DNA of 64,000 nucleotides from Prostheceraeus crozeri. Lineage: Eukaryota; Platyhelminthes; Polycladida; Euryleptidae. Numbering within the stretch: the first letter of the stretch is position 1; each line of letters starts with the position of its first letter. Under the pieces are notes generated by a model. The model was not told where the DNA came from. It ran no database searches and saw only the letters and a program-made list of their open reading frames with translations. The stretch is taken from positions 62,001-126,000 of the forward strand of contig CAJQUW010006272.1 of the NCBI GenBank assembly GCA_907163375.1. The letters run 5' to 3'. Of the stretch, positions 33,321 through 46,426 are shown piece after piece. Both the position numbers and the translations under genes were made by a program.

Positions 33321-34340
33321 GATTTGGAAATTATCAATCATTTATTCGGATGATATATTGCTCATGAGCATAGCATGGTTTGAAAAGTCATTTTAGATTT
33401 CTTTAAAAAATGGCCTTAAAATAAAGTTATGTTGAAAACTAAATCATCATTCACAGTATTGCTACTAAGATAGACAGAATCAACATCGTTCTTGATAAAG
33501 AATGATGTCCATTGGAGTAGTTGACAAATATACGTATTTAGGAATGTGGATATCAAAAAGTAACAACCCTCATTGGGAATAATTGACGGCGAACGGAAAG
33601 TAAGCCTCTTATCTAACAACTGAACAACTGAAAAGAATTTGGACAGGTTACTGACACATTTTAAATAATAGGTTATCAAAAATGAAATAGTGTCTCTTTT
33701 AATAATCTAAAAAGCTTAAATTGTTGGGAATTTACTATCAGTTTTATAAAAAGATATTAACTTTAAAAGCAGACTAAACCTTAATATTGTCTCACTGGTG
33801 AATTGGAATATATCCAATAGATGTTCAATTCTCGAAGGAGGATTGGATAAATGTATAATTACGAGGAACGAAAGAAGTTTGATAAAAGAAGCGTATGATG
33901 CAATTTAACTCAATGTGATTTCAAATGACTAACTTCAAATGATAAGTATATACATATATATGGTGCTGGCGAATATTGCAATTACTTACAAAACTCAGTC
34001 TACCAGATCTCTGAACGAGCAGTTAACGGTTGATAAGGGAGCATATTTGAGAATTACAAAAAATCAAGTGACTCATTGGATCAGAGAAAAATGGAAATCT
34101 GCAGCAAAAGAGAATCATTCTGGCCTGAATTATTAATAATTATGTGGGTGTGAGAATGAATACTATAGAATCATATCTAAATTTTGATATTGAATGCATT
34201 GACATCAATACATTATTGAAACTTCGAATGAAAAATCATTCAATTAAATTTCGTAAGTGGCAGTTGTAGGAATCGATTACGATATGAAGAGTCAGCAAAG
34301 ATGATGAGCACATCATAATTTTAATGTAATGAAAAGTTCT
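33321..34340 (+). pseudogene. Older plus-strand LINE, right piece of its RT and C-terminus
   Basis: It resumes with YSDDILLM (about 33350), the catalytic aspartates of the same RT whose preceding motif is at 31930-32035. VDKYTYLGMWISKSN (about 33515) and a C-terminal LLKLRMKNHSIKFRKW (about 34215-34262) follow, the latter resembling the L.KFR.SNH.LPIE.GRW end of many animal LINEs. Many stops make it clearly older than its guest. Confidence 0.6.
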
Positions 34341-35190
34341 TTTGAACTCTTGTCACACGCTAGTTCAAAATTTCAGAGTGATAGTTTTTTAATTTATTTT
34401 TAATAATAGTTTTAATGATTGTAAATTTTCCCACTTACCACATTACTATAGCCTATGATGAACTGCGACAATAGGCTACAAAACGCATTTGGTAATTCGA
34501 ATTCTCAGTTAATTGTCAGATTGCCAGCTGGCTGTACAGTGTACTTCTGAAATAAGCTTATTTGTATATCTGAGGTACATCAGAATGAAAACTGAATTAG
34601 TACAACACCGCTGGGGCAGGAATGACCAATGAAATCCTAAGAATTTATATGTAGATGATTCTAACCCAATGATACATGTATGGGACTAATTGTACGACCA
34701 AGGTCTAAATCAAAATTACGTACGACTGTTGTATAGTTGTTGAATAAGTAAACTGCTTTAACTTCAATATCTACGAGTATGTTGATTTCTGAGTTGCATT
34801 TATGGAATTCCCATGCTCTGAATTTTGTTCTGTATAGGCCTTAAGAAGAAGAATGTAGCCTAGTGTTATTTGACTTTCAATTTCAACATAATAGTGTTGA
34901 CAGATACAACTCCGCAAATATGAAGGAAATGTCGCGTCAGGCTGAACGTTGTATAACAAATTCATGGGCGAAGAGAGAGAACTATGAACTATGAAATATA
35001 TTTTTGAAAAACCAGTTACAAAATTTTTCTTTCAAATTTGACAAATCGGGTGTACATAAATTGAAAAGATAAAAGAGCAGTTTTACAAAGGAAGTACACG
35101 ATTACAGAAAGAGTTATGAAACGCGATTGTCTTAGTGTTAGGTTTTAAAAAAAGTATGATTATGTCGAGTTGTTCTGTCACTAGGTACAT
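34341..35190. other. Unassigned stretch
   Basis: AT-rich. A 21-bp exact match to 2047-2067 occurs at 34656-34676. Part of it may be the 3' UTR of the minus-strand LINE that starts at 35204. No frame of interest. Confidence 0.35.
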
Positions 35191-35203
35191 GTACATAGGT
35201 AGC

Positions 35204-36857
35204 TTAACGAAGATTAGGATGGAGAGGATTTGAAGCATTTTTCATTATACTACATGCCATTCTTCGATCTTCGTCACGTAAAATAGTATTCGCCAAAAAT
35301 AGCTTTGAAGTAAAGCTATGCCGATGGTAGCTTTCTAAAAATCTGTTTATTCTCCCAATGGAACCACTATCAGATCCATATGCTGAAATCCCGTTTCGTA
35401 TTCTAGACGAAATGATGGCGTCGATATGATTTTGTGATACTTTTTGTGCTTTTACATCTTTAATGACGTATATGAGGGATTTCATTCTGTTGATAAAGTC
35501 TTGAGTGTGGAGTGAGAAGTTGCAATTTGATTGAAATTTGATACCAAGTATGTTGATGAACTGAGCTTCTGATAACGATATTGAATTACATTGACAATTA
35601 TTCAATGTATTCAATGAGGAACACATTTGTTTACTTTTGGCAATATTGATATTGAAATGATTTGTTTCAGACCATTCTAAAATATGCTCAAATTCTACTT
35701 TCAGCAAGTTCTTCTCTGCTTTTCAGTAGGATCTTTATAGCACGGGACAATCATTGTACTTTCATCTGAATACTTAATTATCTTGTTTATTCCTTTGCTA
35801 GAGCGGAGATTATCAGTCATTACAGAGAAAATGTTTGCGCCACCCAGCGTTACCTGAGAACAACCCAAATCATTACCACCAAACTCGAGTGATTCGGTCT
35901 TCCATGATAGATGTTGAAACCTATTGATGCTGAAATCGAAAAGCGAGTTTTTGCTATTGTCTGCGTCAATAAATTTATCGTATTTTGATAGGCAACTTCT
36001 TGCCGGACACAGTCAAATGCCTTTGAGAAATCGATCGCCACTGTATGCACTCAATCAATTTCAGGATTATCTAGATATTCTAAAACAAAAGGTTGCAATG
36101 AAAGAAGACAATCATTGGTGGACACCTTGGGTCTATACGCAAATTGCATAGGATCTCCAAATTTAGCGATGTTAGGTGCTCTAGATTCAAGCTACATGCA
36201 TCGAAATAATCAGTCTTTATTTGCTTTGAAGAGATTTTCCTGTGAGACATTGAATCCATTTCTCTCCACCAATCCTTTGCATCAATCCTTGCACCAATCT
36301 TTGTTTGGAGATAATTTAATTTTGAACGACGTATATTCTCCGTAGGAATAGCTTGTTTTTTAAATTGACCCTTTCTCTGTGCTATAGTTGCTTCTTTCGC
36401 AATAGCCATTTAGTAAAAGGGGTCATCGAGGAGAATCTCTGTCGCTAATGCAGACCTGTCGTGCTGGAAAAGCGGCGTAAGATAATCTTTGCAATGTTAG
36501 TTCTATTTCCTCAGCAGCCGTATGTGTATCATCGATTTCAAAAATATAAGAAAAATATAATAAAAATCTGTGACAGATATTAATGTGTCGAAAACTTTTC
36601 TCTGATTATAAGAAAGGTCATTGAAAGTTACTTTTCGACGAATTGGATGGTGTCTAGTTATCGGAATTATTAAAATACCGAAATGATCTGTCTGAATTGT
36701 TGGTGTAAAACATGATGTACATAAAATCAAATCAGGACGATTGGTGAGTAATAAATCAAGGGTTGAATTTGAACGCGTTGTAGGTGTAGATAAGGTTGTT
36801 AAACCACACATATGGGAAATCAGAGAGATATAGGAGATTGAAGTGACCACCAATTAT
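35204..36857 (-). pseudogene. LINE ORF2, 3' part: endonuclease end and reverse transcriptase
   Basis: From 36857 downwards: IIGGHFN; TTLSTPTTRSNSTLDLLLTN and a QTDHFGILI motif close the endonuclease (to about 36640). After a linker come QFAYRPKVSTNDCLLSL and TVAIDFSKAFDCV (about 36150-36000), CSQVTLGGANIFS, then KYSDESTMIV in place of YADD, and a continuous 167-codon thumb/C-terminal frame (35707-35204) with INILGIKFQSN. At least five frame changes or stops interrupt it. Confidence 0.75.
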
Positions 36858-36874
36858 GATCCCGGTGAAAAAAA

Positions 36875-37045
36875 ATCGTCGGGGATGCCTCGTCAAATAG
36901 TCAGGCAGTGTCGGCTGTCAACCGTGTCGGCACACCGAGTGAATGCCGACACAGGTGTTGTCGGTGCCCATCGGCTAAGTGACGGCTGCACCGACATGAT
37001 TAGAAAATCGGGAAGTGTCGGCATGTTCTCCCTATATGCCGACAG
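36875..37045. repeat. Left GTCGG subterminal repeats
   Basis: GTCGG or CCGAC occurs about eight times in 170 bases, in both orientations. These are probably transposase-binding sites of the large element. Confidence 0.6.
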
Positions 37046-37097
37046 CAGCTCTGATTGGACCAGTATTACAAATCTCGTCCACTCCAATTCGTGTAAT

Positions 37098-37105
37098 CTA
37101 TATAA
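37098..37105 (+). promoter_or_regulatory. Possible TATA box before a candidate first exon
   Basis: CTATATAA lies just inside the left subterminal repeats and about 100 bases before the ATG at 37204. Suggestive only. Confidence 0.25.
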
Positions 37106-37203
37106 CTTAAACACTGCTGTGATTTACAACAGAGGACTCCTGCTACGCTCGAGGAGCATATACTGTATAGTCAGCACATTCTGCTTCTTTGCAAGTGGCA
37201 CAG

Positions 37204-37289
37204 ATGAAAGACAAAATGGCAACCTCTTGCAAAAAGGATTACAGAATTCCTCATACCAGATATCAGGACCAGATTTCCGGCAGCATGTG
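37204..37289 (+). CDS. Candidate first coding exon of the large element
   Basis: An ATG-started 86-nt stretch encodes MKDKMATSCKKDYRIPHTRY and a few more residues, and ends at ATGTG followed by the strong donor GTAAGT (37290). Its position inside the left terminal repeats and downstream of a TATA-like box is where a transposase gene would begin. No homology is recognised and no matching acceptor is proven, so this is a low-confidence proposal. Confidence 0.25.
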
Positions 37290-37689
37290 GTAAGTTAAGA
37301 TATCAATACATGTCTACATATAGCGGCAGCTATGGGTCAACAGTTCTGTCTCCGTTACTTGTATTTTCTTTTTGAGTGATTCAAGATGTAGATAGAATTA
37401 CATGGAAATTCACAGAACATCCTGACAAGAAGAAAAACGCATGTTAATGTATTAGATGTGTGTATACAATCCTACATGAAAACAGCCCGATTTTAATCGG
37501 TGCATTAATCTGTTACACATTCTCTGCTGCAGCGCAGAAAATTTTACTATAGTACTCTAACACTACGACAAAGCAAATTAAAGGAAAAAATCTTTTGAAA
37601 GTTGGAAACCCTGCTGAGAACACATTGTTGCGCTGTTTTAAGTAGCCATTTATCTGTCTATTTTCGGTTAATGATTTTTTACTATAGAG

Positions 37690-40600
37690 CCAAAATAAAT
37701 AACATCACGAAAAAAAGAACACATCGAGCCAAAACTTCTACACATCTTTGCGGAAAACGCAATAGAGCCAAACTTAAGCTCTACACTACCTCACTCACCT
37801 TCAAGTAAAGTTTCATCAAAATCCATCCAATACTCTGTCCTACACAGCCTTCACAATATGACAAAAACGACAAAAAAACAATCCTCAAAACACACAACTA
37901 GCCAAAACTTCTGCGCATCTTTGCGGAAAACGCAATAGAGCCAAACTTAAGCTCTACACTACCTCACTCACCTTCAAGCAAAGTTTTATCAAAATCCATT
38001 CAATACTCTGTCCTACACAGCCTTCACAAGTTTGAAAATATGGCCTATTCAGCGACATTTCAAATCTTCAAACACACATCGAGCCACAACTTCTGCGCAT
38101 CTTTGCGGAAAACGCAATAGAGCCAAACTTAAGCTCTGCACTACCTCACTCACCTTCAAGTAAAGTTTCATCAAAATCCATCCAATACTCTGTCCTACAC
38201 AGCCTTCACAAGTTTGAAAATATGGCCTATTCAGCGACATTTCAAATCTTCAAACACACATCGAGCCACAACGTCTGCGCATCTTTGCGGAAAACGCAAT
38301 AGAGCCAAACTTAAGCTCTACACTACCTCACTCACCTTCAAGTAAAGTTTCATCAAAATCCATCCAATACTCTGTCCTACACAGCCTTCACAATATGACA
38401 AAAACGACAAAAATTCAATCCTCAAAACACACATCGAGCCACAACTTCTGCGCATCTTTGCGGAAAACGCAATAGAGCCAAACTGAAGCTCTACACTACC
38501 TCACTCACCTTCAAGCAAAGTTTCATCAAAATCCATTCAATACTCTGTCCTACACAGCCTTCACAAGTTTGAAAATATGGCTTATTCAGCGACATTTCAA
38601 ACTTTCAAACACACATCGAGCCACAACTTCTGCGCATCTTTGCGGAAAACGCAATAGAGCCAAACTTAAGCTCTACACTACCTCACTCACCTTCAAGTAA
38701 AGTTTCATCAAAATCCATCCAATACTCTGTCCTACACAGCCTTCACAATATGACAAAAACGGAAAAAATTCAATCCTCAAAACACACATCGAGCCACAAC
38801 TTCTGCGCATCTTTGCGGAAAACGCAATAGAGCCAAACTTAAGCTCTGCACTACCTCACTCACCTTCAAGTAAAGTTTCATCAAAATCCATCTAATACTC
38901 TGTCCTACACAGCCTTCACAAGTTTGAAAATATGGCCTATTCAGCGACATTTCAAACTTTCAAACACACATCGAGCCACAACTTCTGCGCATCTTTGCGG
39001 AAAACGCAATAGAGCCAAACTTAAGCTCTACACTACCTCACTCACCTTCAAGCAAAGTTTCATCAAAATCCATTCAATACTCTGTCCTACACAGCCTTCA
39101 CAAATTTGAAAATATGGCTTATTCAGCGACATTTCAAACTTTCAAACACACATCGAGCCACAACTTCTGCGCATCTTTGCGGAAAACGCAATAGAGCCAA
39201 ACTTAAGCTCTGCACTACCTCACTCACCTTCAAGTAAAGTTTCATCAAAATCCATCCAATACTCTGTCCTACACAGCCTTCACAAGTTTGAAAATATGGC
39301 CTATTCAGCGACATTTCAAATCTTCAAACACACATCGAGCCACAACGTCTGCGCATCTTTGCGGAAAACGCAATAGAGCCAAACTTAAGCTCTACACTAC
39401 CTCACTCACCTTCAAGTAAAGTTTCATCAAAATCCATCTAATACTCTGTCCTACACAGCATTCACAATATGACAAAAACGACAAAAATTCAATCCTCAAA
39501 ACACACATCGAGCCACAACTTCTGCGCATCTTTGCGGAAAACGCAATAGAGCCAAACTTAAGCTCTACACTACCTCACTCACCTTCAAGCAAAGTTTCAT
39601 CAAAATCCATTCAATACTCTGTCCTACACAGCCTTCACAAGTTTGAAAATATGGCCTATTCAGCGACATTTCAAATCTTCAAACACACATGGAGCCACAA
39701 CGTCTGCGCATATTTGCGGAAAACGCAATAGAGCCAAACTTAAGCTCTACACTACCTCACTCACCTTCAAGTAAAGTTTCATCAAAATCCATCCAATACT
39801 CTGTCCTACACAGCCTTAACAAGTTTGAAAATATGGCCTATTCAGCGACATTTCAAACTTTCAAACACACATCGAGCCACAACTTCTGCGCATCTTTGCG
39901 GAAAACGCAATAGGACCAAACTTAAGCTCTAGACTACCTCACTCACCTTCAAGTAAAGTTTCATCAAAATCCATCCAATACTCTGTCCTACACAGCCTTA
40001 ACAAGTTTGAAAATATGGCCTATTCAGCGACATTTCAAACTTTCAAACACACATCGAGCCACAACGTCTGCGCATCTTTGCGGAAAACGCAATAGAGACA
40101 ATCTGACGCTCTACACTACCTCACTCACCTTCAAGTAAAGTTTCATCAAAATCCATCCAATACTCTGTCCTACACAGCCTTAACAAGTTTGAAAATATGG
40201 CCTATTCAGCGACATTTCAAACTTTCAAACACACATCGAGCCACAACTTCTGCGCATCTTTGCGGAAAACGCAATAGAGCCAAACTTAAGCTCTACACTA
40301 CCTCACTCACCTTCAAGTAAAGTTTCATCAAAATCCATCTAATACTCTGTCCTACACAGCCTTCACAAGTTTGAAAATATGGCCTATTCAGCGACATTTC
40401 AAATCTTCAAACACACATGGAGCCACAACGTCTGCGCATATTTGCGGAAAACGCAATAGAGCCAAACTTAAGCTCTACACTACCTCACTCACCTTCAAGT
40501 AAAGTTTCATCAAAATCCATCCAATACTCTGTCCTACACAGCCTTAACAAGTTTGAAAATATGGCCTATTCAGCGACATTTCAAACTTTCAAACACACAT

Positions 40601-41905
40601 CGAGCCACAACTTCTGCGCATCTTTGCGGAAAACGCAATAGAGCCAAACTTAAGCTCTGCACTACCTCACTCACCTTCAAGTAAAGTTTCATCAAAATCC
40701 ATCCAATACTCTGTCCTACACAGCATTCACAAGTTTGAAAATATGGCCTATTCAGCGACATTTCAAACTTTCAAACACACATCGAGCAACAACTTCTGCG
40801 CATCTTTGCGGAAAACGCAATAGAGCCAAACTTAAGCTCTACACTACCTCACTCACCTTCAAGTAAAGTTTCATCAAAATCCATCCAATACTCTGTCCTA
40901 CACAGCCTTCACAAGTTTGAAAATATGGCCTATTCAGCGACATTTCAAACTTTCAAACACACATCGAGCCACAACGTCTGCGCATCTTTGCGGAAAACGC
41001 AATAGAGACAATCTGACGCTCTACACTACCTCACTCACCTTCAAGTAAAGTTTCATCAAAATCCATCCAATACTCTGTCCTACACAGCCTTAACAAGTTT
41101 GAAAATATGGCCTATTCAGCGACATTTCAAACTTTCAAACACACATCGAGCCACAACTTCTGCGCATCTTTGCGGAAAACGCAATAGGACCAAACTTAAG
41201 CTCTACACTACCTCACTCACCTTCAAGTAAAGTTTCATCAAAATCCATCTAATACTCTGTCCTACACAGCCTTCACAACCTTGAAAATATGGCATATTCT
41301 GTGACATTTTAAACTTTCAAACACACATCGAGCCACAACGTCTGCGCATCTTTGCGGAAAACGCAATAGAGCCAAACTTAAGATCTGCACTACCTCACTC
41401 ACCTTCAAGCAAAGTTTCATCAAAATCCATTCAATACTCTGTCCTACACAGCCTTCACAAGTTTGAAAATATGGCCTATTCAGCGACATTTCAAACTTTC
41501 AAACACACATGGAGCTACAACTTCTGCGCATCTTTGCGGAAAACGCAATAGAGCCAAACTTAAGCTCTGCACTACCTCACTCACGTTCAAGTAAAGTTTC
41601 ATCAAAATCCATTCAATACTCTGTCCTACACAGCATTCACAAGTTTGAAAATATGGCCTATTCAGCGACATTTCAAACTTTCAAACACACATCGAGCAAC
41701 AACTTCTGCGCATCTTTGCGGAAAACGCAATAGAGCCAAACTTAAGCTCTACACTACCTCACTCACCTTCAAGCAAAGTTTCATCAAAATCCATCCAATA
41801 CTCTGTCCTACACAGCCTTAACAAGTTTGAAAATATGGCCTATTCAGCGACATTTCAAATCTTCAAACACACATCGAGCCACAACTTATGCGCATCTTTG
41901 TGGAT
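37690..41905 (+). repeat. Satellite array, 182-bp and 173-bp monomers, about 23 units
   Basis: The anchor CGGAAAACGCAATAGAG recurs at 37751, 37924, 38106, 38288, 38461, 38643, 38816, 38998, 39180, 39362, 39535, 39717 and then every 182 bases to about 41901. Spacing is 182 except for four 173-bp steps, all in the first half. In those, the stretch with AATATGGCCTATTCAGC is replaced by AATATGACAAAAACG. Monomers are more than 90% alike. Short frames on both strands repeat with the array and are not genes. An inverted copy lies at 48620-49230. Confidence 0.95.
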
Positions 41906-44380
41906 GTCTCACATCCACACTTTCTGGATGAATCTATTTTTGAATGATATTTGATGGCTTTTGTTGGTTCCGTGCTTTTCCAAATTCCATGTCATAATGT
42001 TGAAAGTTGTAACGCAATTTTGCCTGATGAAGCCATAGAAATGTTTACTATCTTCTTAGTTTTTTGGACTGTGCTGTCTCTTTCACATGAAATTTCGCAA
42101 TCAAAGGTCAGTGCGAACTAGGGATTGCAATCCCGTAATCGCGGGATTCGACAATGTCTGATAATATCGAATAAATAACTTTGATAATGCTGTTTTTGGC
42201 ACAGTGATGATGACCGTGTGCAATTGCTGTGTAATTTAGTATACATGAGATGATAAAATTTGTAATTTGAATCGCAAATTTCGTGTTATATCAATTGACA
42301 GGAAGATGTGCCAGGAAGATATTTATTTTCAGACATATCATTTCACGGAGAGCTTATGAGGCGATGAAATTATCTTTACACTAGGGAAGCTAATCCCGGA
42401 ATCCCGATATCTCGGGAAATCCATTCACTATAGATATGGAGGGTCTTCACACTTTAGTCTAATCATCAGCTTCATGCCTACGTTTTAAATAATCCATTGA
42501 TGAGGTATTCTGAGTAAAAGTCGAGACTTAAATTCGAGGTTGTCATTTGCCAAAGCTAGCAATATTTGAAAGCAAGACCAATTTGAAGATGAGCATTGGC
42601 GAAGTAGGCCTACACATTACCGGGATTAGGAATCGAGCTATCCCTCGGGATTGAGATCTCTAGGAGGCAAATTGCTCAATAGATCACAGTTTTCACGTCA
42701 ATCTCGGGATTAATAATTTGCCATTTTGCATGTAGCTACAACTGATATGCTGGTATTTTCTCAATCTCGATCCCGGGTCAGAGCTTGTAATCCGGAATCC
42801 CGGGATCAAGAAAAGTCGGGATTTTGTAGGCAGGCACAACATCCCGGGTCTTCACTCTACCAATACCGAATCTCAGGAAATTGAAGATTAAAAGTTCAGA
42901 CATCACAAATTCGCAGCTGTTCCCGTTTACTCTCAACGTTGCCGTTATCAATGTGTGAATAAAGCGGAATAAACTCTAGGTCGATTGCCATGTTATCAGT
43001 AACCCGACTTCTCTCAATTTCGATTCTCTGCCATTACCACATCCCAGCATCCCATAAAATCAAAACACATGTGCTTTGTCATAGCATATTTACTAAGCTT
43101 ATTCCACTCAATCCCGGAATCACGTGACCGAGATCTTCCTCGATTGTGGAATCTCTCTCTACCCTCTACATTAGAAAACATAGAAGGCGCAAGTATATAA
43201 TCACATATATAAAAGCATACTGACAAAAGTGAAATATATAGGCTACAATATTGAATCAGTAATTCAAAGAAAGGGATCGAAAAGTGATGGAAAATCTATT
43301 CGGTTTCCATTACCGAAGCAGTAAAACACCTGTAAATCACTACCAAAATAACAGCTGAATTAATAAATCATTCCTGGGATTTCGGGATTCGCACAAATAC
43401 ACAGAATCCCGGGATTGCAATCCCTACCGGTATCTCATACTATTTACATATGTCTATGCTTTGTAATAGGGTATATACGATTCCACTCAATCCCGGGATA
43501 CCGGGTTTTTTTGGAATCCCTACTTTACACCGATTCGCTACATATTCAATTTATAAGCAAATCATAAAGCAATGCACTATACGATAGGCATGTATTATTA
43601 CTGTACGTAATAACAGGTAGCTAGGAATACACATATTTTTTTATTCCTTGTTACCATCTGTCTTGTGAAATTCAGACGGGAATCTTTGTATACGGCGCGC
43701 CGGAAATGCAAGACCGGGATAAAATGTAACGATTTAGTCTGTGCGCGCGCCGGAGGATTCAACTTTTAGAAAAATGGGAATGTCTGGGTGTCCCGACGCA
43801 CCGGATCAATCCGGCAAAGCATGCAACGATTCCAGTCTGGAGTGAAATTGCGTTACTATCCGTGCACTTCCGCATTTCCAGCCTATTTCCAAGTTGTGTA
43901 CGTAAAGTTTACATATAATTAGAATTTAGAACATTTGAGATTGATGCTTAAAGAGAGCTTCAAGTGAATACGAGTAAATTGCACGATTTGTTGTATCAAA
44001 AATTCTAATTTGGGCCTGTACAAAAATGTTTAGGAACCCCTGCTAATTAGGGAATTTGTTTCGGAATCCTGTAATCATGTTTTCGGGATCTCAAAATTCC
44101 GGTAATGAGTTTTATAATCCCGAGATCCGGCCTCCGGGGTTTCGAAAAGTCCATGGATTGAAATTCCTAGCAAATGTTCTCGTGAATCTTGATCAATCAA
44201 TTTGATCATTCAGCATGTGCGACTGTGCAAGAAATTCAGTGGTTTTACTTTTTCTTCTCATTTGACTGTGAAATCTTTTCGATCCATTTATCGGAGAATA
44301 TTCACAACAGCGCCAGCCACCTGCATCTGACAAGACGGTGTGAATAAAATGCTATTGTTTGTCAACACGTGCAGCCTGCC
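41906..44380. repeat. TCCCGGGATT-rich region, probably overlapping hAT-type MITEs
   Basis: Motifs of the type AATCCCGGGATT, GGGATTGCAATCCC and TATCTCGGG recur at least ten times between 42119 and 44170 (for example 42119-42155, 42380-42420, 42770-42810, 43395-43425, 43490-43525, 44080-44150). TAGGGATTGCAATCCC at 42119 and its inverted forms near 43425 and 43530 could be element ends, but no matching 8-bp flanks were found. No coding sequence. Confidence 0.5.
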
Positions 44381-44400
44381 CACAATCCCTCTTCGGCAGA

Positions 44401-45153
44401 TCAGTATGATTTGAATCGTCTGGGATATACCAGACCGCAATGTATACCGTTGCTCGTAAGTGCGGAGAAGAAAGGTTGATGTTCAATGGAGTCAAAAGCC
44501 TTGTCGTAATCAACGAAGGCCAGGCAGACTGCTACCTTATATTCTCTGGCTTTCTCTTGTAGTTGAGTGATGGTTTGTAGATGATCGACGGTAGAGAAAC
44601 TGGATCTGAATCCAGCTTCCTCCTTTGGTTGTTGCTGATTCAATGTGTTCGACATGCGTTTGAGAACATGTGAGAAGACTTTATGCATGAAATATATTAG
44701 AATGATTTGTCTGCAATTTTTTAGATCTCTCATGTCTCCCTTCTTATGAAGGATGATCATGATGGCGTTCTTCCATGCCTGAGGTATTTTCTTTTGGTTC
44801 AAACATTCGTTGAATAATCTGGCAATCATGATTACAACTGGCTCCCCTACATCCTTGAGTATGTCTGCAGTTTGCAATTTTAGCCTTGCGCTTTACCTGG
44901 TTTCATTTTCTTGATGGCGCCTCGAATCTCTGACGGAAGGATCCAGCAGGAAGGGTTGTTGACGTTGCTACTTGGAACATTTTTCACTTGTGATACTTGT
45001 TGTCTTCAGCTGTAGGATTCTCCGTAATACTCTTCCACCCGTTTCAACATTCTAGCCTTGTCCTTTATGACATCGCCGTCATGTTCTTTAATTGATGTAA
45101 TTTGGTTTTGTCCGAGATTTTGATTTCGTTTTGCTAGTTTTAAACTCTTGGAG
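44401..45153 (-). pseudogene. RTE reverse transcriptase, second part
   Basis: SLKLAKRNQNLGQNQITSIK (45140-45080) continues the linker. A 158-codon frame (44877-44401) follows with MIARLFNECLNQKKIPQAWK, IILHKKGDMRDLKNCRQI (NYRPI replaced), AGFRSSFSTVDHLQTI and CLAFVDYDKAFDSIEHQ. It ends before the catalytic YADD, so the polymerase is incomplete. A frameshift lies near 44880-45000. Confidence 0.8.
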
Positions 45154-45409
45154 CCGTATGCACCAACGAGGTTTAGTATTAAACCTGGTTTATCTTCCAT
45201 TTTAAACCAAGTTTAAATTTTCGTGGAAGCACCAATGTTAAACCTGGTTTAAAGTTAGAAGAATCTTGGTTTAATTTAAACCTGGACAAGGGCAGGTTTA
45301 AGCGCTAAACACCATCATCATTCTCATTATTTTTTTCTTCGGTTCAATGTGGTACAGTGAATACGCCGAATTCACCGAATTAAAAAAATCTTTCTACAAG
45401 ATCTCACAC

Positions 45410-46099
45410 TTTCCAGGTGTTATTGGTGTAATAGACACAATAGCCTTTATACACGCACATTCGTGTACAAAGGCCATCGGGAACCTCATCTGACCTTTAT
45501 CGCAATCGAAAAGACTATTTTTCTTCGTCTTTTCCAACGTTCAAATCATGTTTGATTCTAAATTGAGAGTCAGAGATATTGTGACCCATTGGTACGGGAG
45601 TGCTCATGACTCCAGAATTTTTCGAAATTCTTTGTTGTATGACAAACTTGAAGTCCTTCCGCCTGGTTCATGGCTTCTTGGAGACTCAGGCTATCCGTGT
45701 CTCTTAACACCGTTTTTGTCCCCCTCGGATGCTGCCCAACGACGCTACAACAAAAGTATCACCATTACGAGAAATTGTGCTGAGCGTGGAATCGGTGTTT
45801 TGAAACGTCGCTTTCCAGTTATTAAGAGTGGCCTTCGTGTGGAAATCGAAAACTCGCAACCTATCATAATGGCTTGCGCGATTCTGCATATCATTGCGAT
45901 TAACAACAAGGAACCAGAGTTCGAAGGAAATGAACTTTTCAGTCATCCCCCTGCATTCGCCGATCAAAACGTGAACCGAAGAGGTAACGCCGTAGGCAGT
46001 CAGTCGTCGAGCAATACTTCACCAACTTTTAATTTTACCTCTGAAGGCCTACATAATTCTGAAGGCTTGTTTCTTATCCGAATTTCAAAAATGAATTAA
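45410..46099 (+). pseudogene. Harbinger (HARBI1-like) DDE transposase, damaged
   Basis: The open frame 45548-46099 gives the C-terminal two thirds: FDSKLRVRDIVTHWYGSAHD, then LLGDSGYPC (second Asp), ERGIGVLKRRFP (Glu) and ACAILHIIAI. The first catalytic block GVIGVIDTIAF is readable just upstream (45416-45450) in a disturbed frame with a stop, so the N-terminal part is broken. The start is absent. It would nick and join DNA together with the Myb-like partner. Confidence 0.82.
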
Positions 46100-46426
46100 T
46101 TTATTGTTTGCAGCTTTGAAGCGTTTGTGTATTTTAGATGCCAATTTGCGATCTAATTACATGTACAAGTACAATTATAACTATATACAGTAATGAAAAA
46201 ACTGATATTGTTTGCTTTCCCAAGAAAACGAAATAATTTATTAACTGCTTCAACATCTGTTTATTCAGGGGAATACAAACCTTTGACAATTCAGGGAACT
46301 AACTTTTGACAGTTGGTGAGCTTCGATCCGATCTTCCTCCTGAAGCTGCTCATTCTGCTGAGGGGAAGGCTGCAACTGCTGCCGAAAATTCAATTCAAAG
46401 GGGATCGTCACATCTGGCTCATCCAT

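Noticed and set aside
37602-41733. Recurring 60-75-codon frames on both strands in the satellite array
   Set aside because: They repeat with the 182-bp period, differ in frame and ends between monomers, and show no domain; they are a by-product of the array.
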